Source of the DNA: Aquarana catesbeiana
Taxonomy: Eukaryota; Chordata; Amphibia; Anura; Ranidae
Length of the DNA stretch: 64,000 nucleotides
Assembly (NCBI RefSeq): GCF_042186555.1
Contig: NC_133325.1
Span: 294,458,609-294,522,608, forward strand
Direction of reading: 5' to 3'
The notes beneath the pieces were generated by a model. The model was not told the DNA's origin. It ran no database searches and was given only the letters and a program-made list of their open reading frames with translations. Position 1 is the first letter of the stretch, and every line of letters begins with the position of its first letter. Shown in pieces: positions 33,291-44,339 of the stretch. A program made the translations under genes and the position numbers.

Positions 33291-33673
33291 GCTTTGTAAT
33301 GTGTACTAAATGACACTGACATTGAAAATTGCTTCCTTTACCATTAAATTTTAAAAATGTGTAGTAGCCATAATATTGTAATAAAGATAGAAAACAAGGG
33401 TCTGTTAAATGTGGACTTCTTAGTACTGTATTGTAGATTGGTCTACATTTTACTTCTGCCTGCACCCATCTGGCATCACTGGGGAGACCATGAGGGCCAT
33501 GACTGTTGGATACTCCCACTTGGCAAATGGCTGGTGTTGGTGCTTCAATCATCACAGCACCATGGTTGTTATGGTGTCCGGATGATTGAAGCGCATTATT
33601 TCTATTATTACATTTTTATATAAAATGAAATAGTTCAACTCGCCATAATGCAGAATCAGTGGGAGCCCCGAGC

Positions 33674-34420
33674 GTGTCACTTGCCACGTCGCCTGCCACC
33701 AGATGCGGATTGTCACTTGCCACGTCACCTGCCCCCAGATGTGGATTGCCACTTTCCTGCTACAATTGTCACTTGCCACATCGCCTGCCACCAGATGCAG
33801 TTTGTCACTTGCCACGTCACCTGCCACACATTGCGGATTGTCACTTGCCACATCCCCTGTCACGCATTGCGGATTGTCACTTGCCACATCCCCTGTTACA
33901 CATTGCGGATTGTCACTTGCCACGTCACCTGCCACCAGATGCAGATTGTCGCTTGCCATGTCACCTGCCCCCAGATGGGGATTGTCACTTTCCTGCTACA
34001 ATTGTCACTTGCCACATTGCCTGCCACCAGATGCAGATTGTCACTTGCCACGTCAGCTGCCACACATTGTGGATTGTCACTTGCCACGTCGCCTGCCACC
34101 AGATGCAGATTGTCACTTGCTACGTCGCCTGCCACCAGATGCAGATTGTCACTTGCCACGTCACCTGCCACCAGATGCAGATTGTCACTTGCCATGTCGC
34201 CTGCTACCAGATGCAGATTGTCACTTGCCACGCCACCTGCCACCAGATGCAGATTGTCACGTCACCTGCCACCAGATGTGGATTGTCACTTTCCACATCA
34301 CCTTGCCACCAGATGCGGATTGTCACGTAAATGCCACACATTGCAGATTGTCACTTGCCACGTCACCTGCCACCAGATGCAGATTGTCACTTGCCACGTT
34401 GCCTGCCACCAGATGCAGAG
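33674..34420. repeat. 36-bp minisatellite with higher-order duplication
   Basis: About 20 units of ATTGTCACTTGCCACGTC plus ACCTGCCACCAGATGCAG. Variant units carry CACACATTGCGG instead of CACCAGATGCAG, and a 56-bp form carries an extra CACTTTCCTGCTACAATTGT-type insert. The long variant and its neighbours recur about 236 bp apart (33728 and 33964), showing a higher-order duplication. Because 36 is divisible by three, all forward frames and a reverse frame stay open for hundreds of bases; none is a plausible protein. Confidence 0.93.
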
Positions 34421-34780
34421 CAGATTATCAGTCAGGCAGCAGAGAGATGATGTAATCTCTCTGCTGCCCGTGGCTGCCTGCATAGTGAGGGCGGAACTGC
34501 AGGGATGCAGGGCGGGCGGTGAGAGATGATGTCATCTCTCTGCTCCCCCGCCCGCTGGCTCCCTGATTGGCCAGCAGCCCGGCCGCTCTCAGACTGTCAC
34601 CAGCCCGGCCCGTCCGCTCTCTCAGACTGTCACCCGCCCGGCCTGTCCGGTCTCTCACCCGTGAAGCCAGCCGCCTGTGCTTTCTCCCGTGGAGCCAGCT
34701 GCCTGCCCTCTCACCAGCATTCTCGGAGGGGGCAATTGCCCCGTTGCCCCCCCCCCCCCCGGATCTGCCCCTGCTTACAG
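34421..34780. repeat. GC-rich repeat tail with short inverted and tandem words
   Basis: The palindromic AGAGAGATGATGTAATCTCTCT and GAGAGATGATGTCATCTCTC lie 80 bp apart. GCCCGGCCxGTCCGxTCTCTCAG-type units repeat three times, and a C-run follows. It is probably the right part of the same dispersed element as the minisatellite. Confidence 0.5.
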
Positions 34781-35042
34781 CACACAGCCAATGGAGTGGA
34801 CAAACACACTTACATGTTTACAGACATGCAGACAGTCAAGACTGACACACACACAGGCACATACAATCAGGGCATATGTACATAAACGCACACAAACCAT
34901 GCATGAACAAACATCATGTTGGTGATGTTGATTTGATACCCCAGCTGCATGACTTTAGCACAATCATAATTTTATATGTCACCTTACATGTTTCCGAAGC
35001 CTTACTAATACCCTGTTTACAAAATATTATAATAGCACCACT

Positions 35043-35345
35043 TAAAGGGAAACTAAACCGTCCAATACTTGCCTCTTCTCCAGCAATGCAATGTCTGTGA
35101 GCTCCCATGCCGGGTCCATCATCTTCTCCCCAGCTTCTTCTTGATTTGGGGTCTTTGATCATGTTAATTGGCCAGGCTGGGATTGCGTAACTCCTGCACA
35201 AGTGCACAGGAGTTCTTTTATCCCATCAGCGCATGTGCAGCTCAGTGTAACTTTTAGAGCATCTTGTGAAGAGGAAAGCACAAAACCTTTTTTTTTTTTT
35301 TTTTTTTGCAGAAAAGAAAAGACCATAGTATGTCTCTCCTGCAAT
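35043..35345. repeat. Repeat beginning TTAAAGGGAAACTAAACC
   Basis: A TTAAAG-type left end of the kind seen in the TTAA-flanked MITEs. The right end is not clear. It contains a 22-bp T-run. Confidence 0.4.
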
Positions 35346-35383
35346 AAAAACCCTTCCTGCTTGCAAGTTTATTAATTCAGGAT

Positions 35384-35869
35384 TAAAGTGATTCTAAAGG
35401 CTTAAGGTTTTTTCATCTTTATGCATTCTATGCATAAAGGTAAAAAAGCTTCTCTGTAGAGCAGCCCCCCTAATACTTACCTGAGCCCCATTGTGATCCA
35501 GCGATGTGCATGAGAGCCTTGGCTCTCTGAGGACTCTCCCTCCTCATTGGCTGAGACAGCAGCAGGAGCTATTGGCTCCCGCTGCTTTTGATCACAGCCA
35601 GTGAGCCAATGAGGAGAGAAAGGGGGCAGGGCGGGGCTGAACCGCAGCTCTGTATGTGAATGGACAGCAGAGGCTCAGGAGTGAAATTGCTTGAGTGACC
35701 CAATAGCAATCTGCTTGCTCTGGGGGCACTCAGGAGGGAGGGGCCAGGAGCGCCAGCAGGGAACACAAGAAGTGGAGGATCCAGGCTGTTCTATGCAGTG
35801 ACACAAGCATGATATGTTTGTTATTTAAAAAAAAAAATGGCTTTTAATATCAGTTTAAGTTCCAATTTA
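35384..35869. mobile_element. TTAA-flanked MITE with housekeeping-like GC interior
   Basis: The left TTAAAGTGATTCTAAAGGC is matched imperfectly by the right GGCTTTTAATATCAGTTTAA. The interior shares TTACCTGAGCC, TCATTGGCTGA, CAGCAGCAGGAG and GGATCC-type words with 37791-38357 and, in part, with 62771-63085. No coding frame. Confidence 0.65.
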
Positions 35870-35898
35870 AGCCAGATAACTAATGAAATGTTCATGTA

Positions 35899-36652
35899 GC
35901 CTCCCTGACGGTTTTCCCGATCGTGGCTCGGGGTTAAATTTCAGCACCATTAGCGGTAACCCCGAGCCACACTCAGGATTACATTGCAGGATCCTGGTGC
36001 GGTTTTACTTACCTTGTCCCCAGGATCCTGCGATGTCCCCCGCTGTGTCTGCGGGCTCTGTCTTCTCCGAAGCCTCTCTGTGCCAGGCTCCTTTCCCTGC
36101 GAGCGTCGCGGGGGCAGAGCCTGGCGGCAAATTAAAAAAAAAAGTAAAAATCATAACACATACAGTACTGTAATCTTACAGATTACAGTACTGTATGAAA
36201 TCATTTCACTTCCCTTTTGTCCCCAGTGCTTTGTCCCATGCCCTGCATGCAGTTTTACATGATATATACTGTTCTTTCTGCCTGGAAACTGGAGATTGTC
36301 CATAGCAACCAAAAAGTGTCCCTTTACGCCAAAAGTGGCTTTAGACCAGCTAGAAAACAGCGATAGTAAATTAGAACACTTGCAGAATTGAGCGATAGTG
36401 AATCGTGGGGAAATTTATTTTATTATTATTATTTTTTTTAACTATTTATATTTATTTATTATATTATAATTTATGTTTTTGTGTTTCAAACTTCATAATA
36501 CCCGGGATATCTACTAGACTCTTGGTGGACAGATTTAAGTGTGTTATTGTTAAGAATTACAGGCCTACAATATAAAACGCCAAATTTCCATGCAAAATAA
36601 TTGTACCGCTTTCAGCACCTAAAATCCGAAATAATCATACCGCCAAGGAGGT
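35899..36652. mobile_element. MITE family with ACCTCC...GGAGGT ends, copy 1
   Basis: TA flanks both sides (35897-35898 and 36653-36654). The left end GCCTCCCTGACGG is inverse to the right end CCGCCAAGGAGGT. It aligns nearly throughout with 52072-52838. A perfect 39-bp palindrome lies at 36159-36197 (17-bp arms CATACAGTACTGTAATC). The short frames inside are unshared between the copies. Confidence 0.8.
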
Positions 36653-37059
36653 TAAATAAAACACACTATTCAGAAACTGCAGTTCAAGGAATTTCAGAAA
36701 GTCTTGTAAAACAAATACTATTATGTATTTGAGCTTTGGTGGTTATGTTTTTATCAGATGGTAAAATCTGGAAGAACACTGTTTAAGCAGACCTTGCCCT
36801 CCCTCTTTTTGTACATCTGATCCATGTTCACTACTCCAATTTAACTTTTGAAGTTAATTATTGAAGGGGCAAGAATGTCACCAGCAGGGAAAGTGTTTCT
36901 CAGGTTTATCTGAAGAAAAAAACTCTGAGCAATGATTCAGGAGATACGTTTTGATCTTAGTCCTCAAAAAATGCATTTTTTTTTTAATAGCAAATCAGAG
37001 TGATTGTGTCAACACATACTGATGTTCTTTAAGCAGCAAAAGTTCTTCTGCATTTATTT

Positions 37060-37140
37060 TTTATATAGTTAGCCAGGTTGAAAAAAGACACAAGTCCATC
37101 TAGTTCAAAATCATTATAAATCAAATCTATATGAAAAACA
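37060..37140 (-). repeat. CR1 LINE 3'-end fragment
   Basis: ATAGTTAGCCAGGTTGAAAA followed by AGACACAAGTCCATCTAGTT matches the 3' tail of the CR1 element at 43862 (TAGTAGGTGAGGTTGAAAAA, AGACTCAAGTCCAACC). It represents a very short, strongly 5'-truncated insertion. Confidence 0.7.
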
Positions 37141-37199
37141 CGCGTATTTTCTAAGAAACTCAATGAGAAAGTTTGATGCAATCTGGTCACAATGGCTTG

Positions 37200-37742
37200 A
37201 GTTTAGGTGCCCCATACTGGGGTAGGCGCTCTTTTGTTCCTAGTATTGGCGCGCATGTATGGGGTTATATGTGACTTATCAGTGAAGCCCCATCAGTGAT
37301 GCCTGTCAGCGCCGCTCATCAGTGCCAATTATTGCCCATCAGAGCCGCTTATCAGTGCATATCATTGCCCATAAAGGCTATCCTCTGTGCCGCCTATTAG
37401 TGCCCATCAGTGCTGCATATTAGTGCCTCCTCATCAGTGCCACCTCATCAGTGCACATTGGTGAAGGAAGAAATTTACTTATTTACAAATTGTTATAACA
37501 AAAACAAAGAAATTTTTTTTTTTTTTTTTCAGAATTTGTTTAGCAAAAAGTAAAAAAAAACAGTGGTGATTAAATACCACCAAAAGAAAGCTCTATCTGT
37601 CTCAAAAAAAATTGTAAAAATTTTAGTTTGGGTACAACTTTGCATAACCGCGCAATTGTCATTCAAAGTGCAACAGCGCTGAAAGCTGAAAATTGGCCTG
37701 GGCAGTAAGGGGGGTAAAAGGGCACAGTATTGAAGTGGTTAA
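37200..37742. repeat. Dispersed repeat with CATCAGTGCC minisatellite
   Basis: At about 37275-37455 the word ATCAGTGCC (with CCTATTAGTGCC variants) recurs roughly ten times in irregular units. A T-run, then AAATACCACCAAAAGAAAGC and TTGAAGTGGTTAAA follow. The layout is that of one interspersed family; only the minisatellite portion is certain. Confidence 0.55.
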
Positions 37743-37790
37743 AATGCTAGTCGACTTGGCATCCTTCATACTTTTCTCATTACAGAATAC

Positions 37791-38357
37791 TTAAAGGAGT
37801 TAGCTTTAAACCTTCACAGTTTTTCACCTTAATGCATTAAGGTGAAAACCTTTTGTGCTGCAGCAGCTCCCCTAGAGCTCCCATTTTTCTTACCTGAGCC
37901 TGATCATTCCAGCGACGGGGATGAGCACAGCAGCTCCTGCCACTGTCTCTGGTCCTCATTGGATAGATTGATAGCAGCAGGAGCCATTGGCTTCCGCTGC
38001 TGTCAATCAAATCCAGTGACGGGGGGGCGGGGCTGAGTCCTGCTGTCTGTGTCAATAGACGTAGCAGCAGGACTCAGGAGCGCACCTGCACGAGTGCCCC
38101 CATGGAAAGTGGCTCTCTGTGGGGGCATTCAAGAGGAGGAGGAGTGCTGCTGGGGAACCCCAGAAAAGGAGGATCCTGGCCGCTCTGTGCAAAACCCTTG
38201 CACAGAGGAGATATGTATAACATGTTTGTTATTTAAAGGGTAACTCCACTTTTGTGGGAAAAAAAATGTACATAGATCCCCCAGGGGGGAATGTTTTTTT
38301 TTCTCATCAAAAGTGGAGTTACACTTTTAAAAAAAACAAAGCTTTACAATCACTTCA
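37791..38357. mobile_element. TTAA-type MITE hosting a second MITE
   Basis: The left end TTAAAGGAGTTAGCTTTAAA and right end AAAGCTTTACAATCACTTCAA are imperfect inverses. The interior is related to 35384-35869. The right end is interrupted by the 98-bp hairpin at 38233-38330. Confidence 0.6.
38233..38330. mobile_element. 98-bp TTAA hairpin MITE, nested
   Basis: TTAAAGGGTAACTCCACTTT pairs with AAAGTGGAGTTACACTTTTAA, with TTAA at both edges (38233-38236, 38327-38330). The loop is about 55 bp. Confidence 0.75.
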
Positions 38358-38445
38358 AACCACTAAAATCACTTTGTGAAGGAGAGTTGTGTTTTTGTGT
38401 CTTTTGTGTTTTGACAATTAAAAAGCAGGTGATGCAATATTAGTA

Positions 38446-38840
38446 AGGCCTCTTTCACACTAACGATCCGTATGTCCGTTTTTCATCCTTCCGTTTTCAG
38501 ATGAAAAACGGACATACATGAATCTCTATGGAGCGTCGGATGTCAGCGGTGACATGTCCGCTGACATCCGACCCGCTCCGATCTGAAAAGTGTAACGGAG
38601 GAAAAACCTACTTTTCCATCCGTTTTCAGATCGGATCGGGTGACGACACACACTTCGGTCCGTCATCATCCGATCCCCCCATAGGGGAGAGCGGCGCTCT
38701 GACAGGTGCATCGCTGCACAGTGTGCAGCGATGCACCTGTCATCTTCCTGCTCAGCGGGGATCGGCGGAGTGATCCCCGCTGAGCAAGCGGATATTCACG
38801 GGGCGGATCATCATTGGTCCGCCCCGTGAGAAAGAGCCCT
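38446..38840. mobile_element. MITE with TTTCACACTAACG end
   Basis: TA flanks both sides (38444-38445 and 38841-38842). AGGCCTCTTTCACAC pairs with GTGAGAAAGAGCCCT. The interior contains strong palindromes, e.g. GACAGGTGCATCGCTGCACA followed by its inverse (TGTGCAGCGATGCACCTGTC), and GATGTCAGCGGTGACATGTC with its partner. Non-coding. Confidence 0.75.
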
Positions 38841-39212
38841 TATCCATAAATACCATGTGATGGAAAATAGGAGTTGTCAAAAATACTGAGTTCTTGATAG
38901 GGTGCTGGTTGACTGCGGTGACAATAGGCAAATGTCAGATATCGTTTGAGAGATCTGCATGTATTTGGCCATTATTGAGCTAGTTCTCTGGAAATTTTTT
39001 TTGCTAACAATTTATATACTGTATGTCACCCATAAATGTAAGACAGAAGCCGCCATTGTTATTTATTTAGTCACAAAAAGGTGCAGTGCTCTCCTTCAAT
39101 AAAGTGCATTCAAATTATAGTGCATTAATAAATATCTGAACACAGTGTAAAAAATCATCCATATATAAGAAATTTACGCAAGTCCACCTTTTCTTTAAAA
39201 ATAAATAAATAT

Positions 39213-39257
39213 AGAGATATATCTATCTATATATCTATCTATATATCTATCTATCTA

Positions 39258-39295
<38 letters not shown>

Positions 39296-39323
39296 TAGAT
39301 AGATAGATAGATATATATATCTA
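39213..39323. repeat. Palindromic microsatellite (TATC)n(TA)n(GATA)n
   Basis: TATC repeats run into a pure TA core and then into GATA repeats, so the whole tract of about 110 bp is close to self-complementary and can form a long hairpin. Confidence 0.92.
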
Positions 39324-39860
39324 TAATTATTATTATACAGTCCAACAGTAAATTTTTCAATGTCATGAAAAAAAGTGTGGTTTCATACACCAGAAACTCT
39401 GAGGTGGGCAATCATGCCGGGACTAGATGGAGCTGTGTATGCTGAGGACTGTATTGTGAAATGCTCATTTTCTACTTCTGAAAAGTGAGTGGATTTTTAT
39501 ATAGAAATAAATACTTTTTATTAGCGATTTGCACTATGTTTTTTTTTTTCCTCTTGACTCCTATATGATTGACACATTGCTGAGAGCCACGGATTTGCAG
39601 TATACAGCCAGTGGGAGTGGTGTCACTTATAACACTGCAAAGCGCATATAGACCTCCTGTAATTAGTGAGGTCCATTCATGCAGGTGAGAAGACACAAAT
39701 AGGTGGGGTGAATGGCACTGTGGTGATCAGAGGCAATTACTGAAGACTTTCTGGTGTATGGGACTGCACTTTTGTGGAAACCCATGCAAACTCCATGCAG
39801 ATTGTATCCAAACTGGGATTTGAACCAAGGACACCCCATTGTCGAAAGTGCAAACCACTA

Positions 39861-40220
39861 AGGCCCCTTTCACACGGGCCAGATCCGGTTTCGCTCAGCA
39901 GGGACAGATCTGTCCGCTGATCTCCTGCTAAGCTGGGTGCAGCTGGTGGATAACAAGTCCATGTTTGCGCTGCATAAGCACAGTCCGCTCTGCTTAATGG
40001 GCAGTTGGATGTGAACAGACTGGCTGTTTACCCCCGAACGCCCTCCAATCTGATCCAGCCAGACAGAGAAAATGGATCTCCTTCTGTTTGTTTTTGCCAG
40101 ATCAGTTCGAAGGTAGCCGGGTGTCATCGGACACAAATCCATTTACATCCAACTGCCCATAGAGGAGAATGTAGGGTCCGATCAGGGCCATCTGAAAAAT
40201 GGACAGGCGGACCCTATTGG
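39861..40220. mobile_element. MITE of the TTTCACAC group, right end lost
   Basis: TA then AGGCCCCTTTCACACGGGCC marks the left end. The interior has CAACTGCCCAT and its inverse GGCAGTTGGATGTG. The expected GTGAAAGGGGCCT right terminus is absent; similarity fades near 40220. Confidence 0.55.
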
Positions 40221-40915
40221 ACCTTTTGTGCTGCCCTTGGTGAAAGAGTAGCGACCAGTGGGTTAAATCATCTGGGCCAATTGTTTCTCCGAGACTGGTT
40301 GGAATTGGAGTGCTGGGACAACCTTTATAAATATTAGAGTACTCTGTACAAATACTTTTGTATATTTTGTACAATACTATATCTATTTTATAAAGAAAAA
40401 AAAAACTTTTGATCCTGTAAGAAATTCAGAGCTGTTTGAAGTCCTCTCCATGCTTCCAGTGTAATCTCCAGAAGTCCATTTAGCTCTCCCAGTTTTTATC
40501 TTACCGCTACAAGTCAGTTAATGCCAATGCTATGTCGATAAAGACCATAAGATGGATTGAGTAGGTAAGCAAAAAACCCTAGGCAGCGAAGACACCATTC
40601 AGTGGTGAAAAAATTGTGTGTGGGCCGACAAAAACTGTTGCTTGGTAAGTGCTCTGCTTCTATTCTCTAGGAAAAGAATCCAGTGGCCATACTGCTATGC
40701 TGAAAGCAGAAGTACAGCTTTTCTATGACTACTGGCCCAAACAAATTATTTATTTTAGAGAACTATGTGGCTACTTTGTGTGCTGTAATAGTGTTGTATC
40801 ATTAGCTACATACAATAAGTGGTGGTGTGTTCTGGCAGCAGTACAGGGGTCGGGTCTTCCTGTCTAAATGGAGTTTACCTGAATGCATCTCTGCCATTTA
40901 GGAGAAACCTTGTGC

Positions 40916-41030
40916 TTTTATCAATGAATACAAGGCTTCCTCTGATTGGCTGAGGTGGAAATTGTGATGTCATCCGCCCCCGCCATCTCACATTGGCCAA
41001 TTAGAAGAAGCCTTGCTTTCATTGATAAAA
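40916..41030. mobile_element. Small hairpin element
   Basis: TTTTATCAATGAATACAAGG with CTTCCTCTGATTGGC pairs with GCCAATTAGAAGAAG and CCTTGCTTTCATTGATAAAA. The loop is about 40 bp and includes CCGCCCCCGCC. Confidence 0.7.
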
Positions 41031-41064
41031 ATGACAAGGCTTCTCTGGAATGGTGGAGACATAT

Positions 41065-41539
41065 TTAAAGTGGGAGTCCGGCCACCAATCTTTTTTTTTT
41101 TTGGTCATTGAGACACTTTGCTAATCCCAAAATAATACTCACAGTTTGGGTGTAATATTTCCGCCTCTGTCTGTTTTCGTACTGAAGAATAACTTAAAAA
41201 ATGTAATGCTGGCTGTTTCCATCTTGCTTGTGGGCATGTGAAGCCCACAAGCATTGATTTCCTGGATGTGGTGAATGCTGTTCATTCACAGCTTGTTCAC
41301 ACGCATGATCATTGTTTCCACACTGAATCTTGGGAAGCCTGACACTAAACTCCCAGAAGACAGTGCAGCGCCAGGGAAAGGCAATAAACACGCCTACTCC
41401 CATGGGAGGAGAGACAGGAAGTGCCACAATAAAGTACAATATAAACGTAATTACAGCGATAAAAAAATTTTTGAACATCTATGCAATTAACTGAAGGGGG
41501 TAAGATTAAGTTAAAAATTTGAGTGGAACCCCGCTTTAA
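41065..41539. mobile_element. TTAA-flanked MITE, family of 48029
   Basis: TTAAAGTGGGAGTCCGGCCACC on the left and GAGTGGAACCCCGCTTTAA on the right form inverted ends, with TTAA at both edges (41065-41068, 41536-41539). The consensus end, TTAAAGCGGAGTTCCAC, is seen more clearly at 48029. Confidence 0.72.
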
Positions 41540-41559
41540 GTCAACTCTGTTTAGTTCCA

Positions 41560-43500
41560 GCAGCAGGTTAGAAGACACCTATACTGCTACTGTAACACAG
41601 CGCTGCTTACTGTCTGTAAAGGCAGCAAAGTTCTGTAAGGTTATTTAAGGGAAATAGTTTGTTTGGGCCAGCTTGGCCAAACAATTTATAGACCTAGTAA
41701 AGCTGGAAGTCTACTTTAGGCTGCATGTAGGAAGGACTTAAAGTGTACGTATAGGTAACACATTGAACCGTGTGTAAGGGGGGCAGGGGTAGGCGCTATT
41801 CTATTGAATAATTAAGCATTACATTTGTACTCTGCAGTGCCTAAAACTGCACTATTTTGACTGGTTCAGGAATGGATTTCATACACCTTTAGGTAACTTG
41901 CAAAGCCTATTTAAAACTGACTGTGATGAGAAAAATGAATTCTAAGGGTTCATCAATAAAAATGTTGGCAATTTCTCACTTTGAAAGTGTCCACTCATAA
42001 TTTAACAGATTTTGACAGCAAAGGGATGATATGTGTTCTACCGGTCTAGCACCTTCTATAGTAGGTAATATCTGAAAGTCAATAATTATTTGTATCTATT
42101 TTTGTCAATTTTATGCAGTGAGTTGATGCATAACTGAGTCAGGTAAACTTGACCTCAGAAGCTTTGTAGAGAATTTTTAATGATTCTAGTGGTTACGCAT
42201 GTGACATAAACTAAAAGAAGCCAAGGCTAAAAGCTGTCCGATCAATATATAATCTGTACAACCTCTTTTAGATCTGCTAATTGCTATGTAGTACAATTTT
42301 TTTGTCATAGTTTTGCTAAATCGAATTGAGCTTGTATAGTGTAACCTCAGCCTACAATCCCACCTGAGCAGAGTGTAAGCAGAGCACATTCCTGGTGATT
42401 TTTGAAGCAATTTTCTTTTCAGGCATTTTCTAGGCGTTCAGCTTCAGGAGTTTGTTTTCTGGGATAGGCATGCAGAGGTGGCAGCTCTATAAGAGGAGAT
42501 TAGTTCTTCAGGCTCAAAAATGCATGTATCACTGTTTACAAGTGTTCCCTTTTGAAGTCTATGGGATCAAAAAAGCCTAAACGCACACACAAAAAAAAAA
42601 AATCATGCTTTTTTTTGAGTGTAGGGCAGCTGAGTATACAAGTGAAACGGGCAATAAGAAAGAATGGGATTCTGCATAGTTAGGCATAGAGAAACCAGCA
42701 GAAAAATGCTCAAGTGTGAATGAGGCTTACCCTTCCTGCTGCAGCTCTGAAATTCAAGATGAAAAACTCAGTGAGGTAATATAATCTTTGTCCCATGGTG
42801 ATTAAAGCTAAGAGCCAGTGAAATCATCATTTGGAAGAAAAATGTATATTGTGCCTACACTGGCAATTCATTTCATGTAGTACTTGGCAGTTCCAATCAT
42901 TTATAGTATTTATGGTTTAAATGCTTATTGATCCCGCAATGTAGACAAAGGCTGCCATGGGCTGAAGATGGTGCTTGCCAGATCTGTGAAAGGTCTTTGA
43001 CTCAAAAGATCTATCCATAAACATTAACATTCTTATTTTTTCAGAAATATGATTTGTTGTACAATAGCCATGTATACGGAAAAATCACGTGTATTGTATA
43101 CAATTGCTCTGTTATGCTGAGATGTGACAAGGTCATCAAATGAAAATTGCACAAAAATTCCCAGCTCTACAGATCAGCTTTTTTGGCAATGGTCTACATA
43201 AGATCTTTTATGCATATAATCGATTTGGCTGGCCATACATGTTACAGTCTGTACGTTTTCTGTGCAGGCTGCTTTAGGATTACCAAGAACTACAATATAT
43301 GTTGGAAGTGTTCATCTAAACAATAGGTTTCAAAAATCATTCAGTTTATATCTAGTGTGGCTCTTGCACAGTATGGTTGTTGGTAAATTTAATGGACCTT
43401 GTACATTCATATTTTAATAATATGCATGACTTGGAAAGACCACAAAAAGGCATTTTTAATAGAATAAACTCAAAATTGTCTTTTTTTTTTTCTTTCAGAC
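41560..43500. other. Mostly unique sequence, one weak repeat
   Basis: Only a possible MITE-like end (AAATGCTCAAGTGTGAATGAGGCTTA, near 42705-42730) was noticed. No gene or structured repeat was otherwise recognised. Confidence 0.4.
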
Positions 43501-43515
43501 CACTGTCTTTTAAAG

Positions 43516-43833
43516 CAGAGGTCTCCAAGCTGCAGCCTGGTGGCAGGATGCTGCAATTTGCTTTCTTTTATCCAGCCCTTGGGACATTTTCCCCCCCATT
43601 GTCAGCAACAGTGGGTCATAGTTCCTACCACTGACATACCGACAATGGGGCACTATTCCTCACACTGACACCAACGATGGGGCACTATTAATCCCCCTAA
43701 TACCACAGATGGGGCATTGCTTACTCCCAATGACACCAGAACATTTTCTACTCCCACTGGCCACAATCTGGCCCCCTAAAATTTGAAGGACAGTAAACTG
43801 GCCCTTTTTGTTTCGAAAGTTTGCAGACCACTG
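43516..43833. mobile_element. hAT-type MITE with 8-bp target duplication
   Basis: Exact 8-bp direct repeats TTTTAAAG (43508-43515 and 43834-43841) flank CAGAGGTCTCCAAGCTGC at the left and GTTTGCAGACCACTG at the right, which are inverted relatives (CAGTGGTCTGCAAAC). The interior has irregular ATGGGGCACTATT units. An 8-bp duplication with CAG...CTG ends is typical of hAT elements. Non-autonomous. Confidence 0.85.
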
Positions 43834-44339
43834 TTTTAAAGCTAGCCCTAGAGAAAGTCCATACATCCATACATAGTTACATAGTAGGTGAGGTTGAAAA
43901 AAGACTCAAGTCCAACCTATGTGCGTGTGATTATATGTCAGTATTAAATTGTAAATCCCTGTATGTTGTGCTCATTCAGGTACATTTTGAAACTATCGAT
44001 GCTCCCTGCTGAGACCACCGCCTGTGGAAGGGAATTCCACATCCTTGCCGCACTTACAGTAAACAACCCTCTACTTAGTTTAAGGTTAAACCTCTTTTCT
44101 TCTCATTTTAACGAGTGGCCACATGTCTTATTAAACTTCCTTACGTGGAAAAGTTTTATCCCATTGTGCGGTCACCAGTATGGTATTTGTAAATTGAAAT
44201 CATATCCCCTCTCAAGCGTCTCTTCTCCAGAGAGAATAAGTTCAGTGCTTGTAACCTTTATTCATAACTAATATCCTTCAGTAGCTTTATTAGCTTTGTT
44301 GTCCTTCTCTGAACTCGCTCCATTTCCAGTACATCCTTC

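Noticed and set aside
33674..34420. CRISPR-like array, given a repeat of about 36 bp
   Set aside because: There are no unique spacers: the units abut directly, and the context is a vertebrate genome.
33648..34529. Long forward frame of 293 codons, and overlapping frames of 250 and 223 codons
   Set aside because: They lie in the 36-bp minisatellite; three forward frames and a reverse frame are open together because the period is divisible by three.
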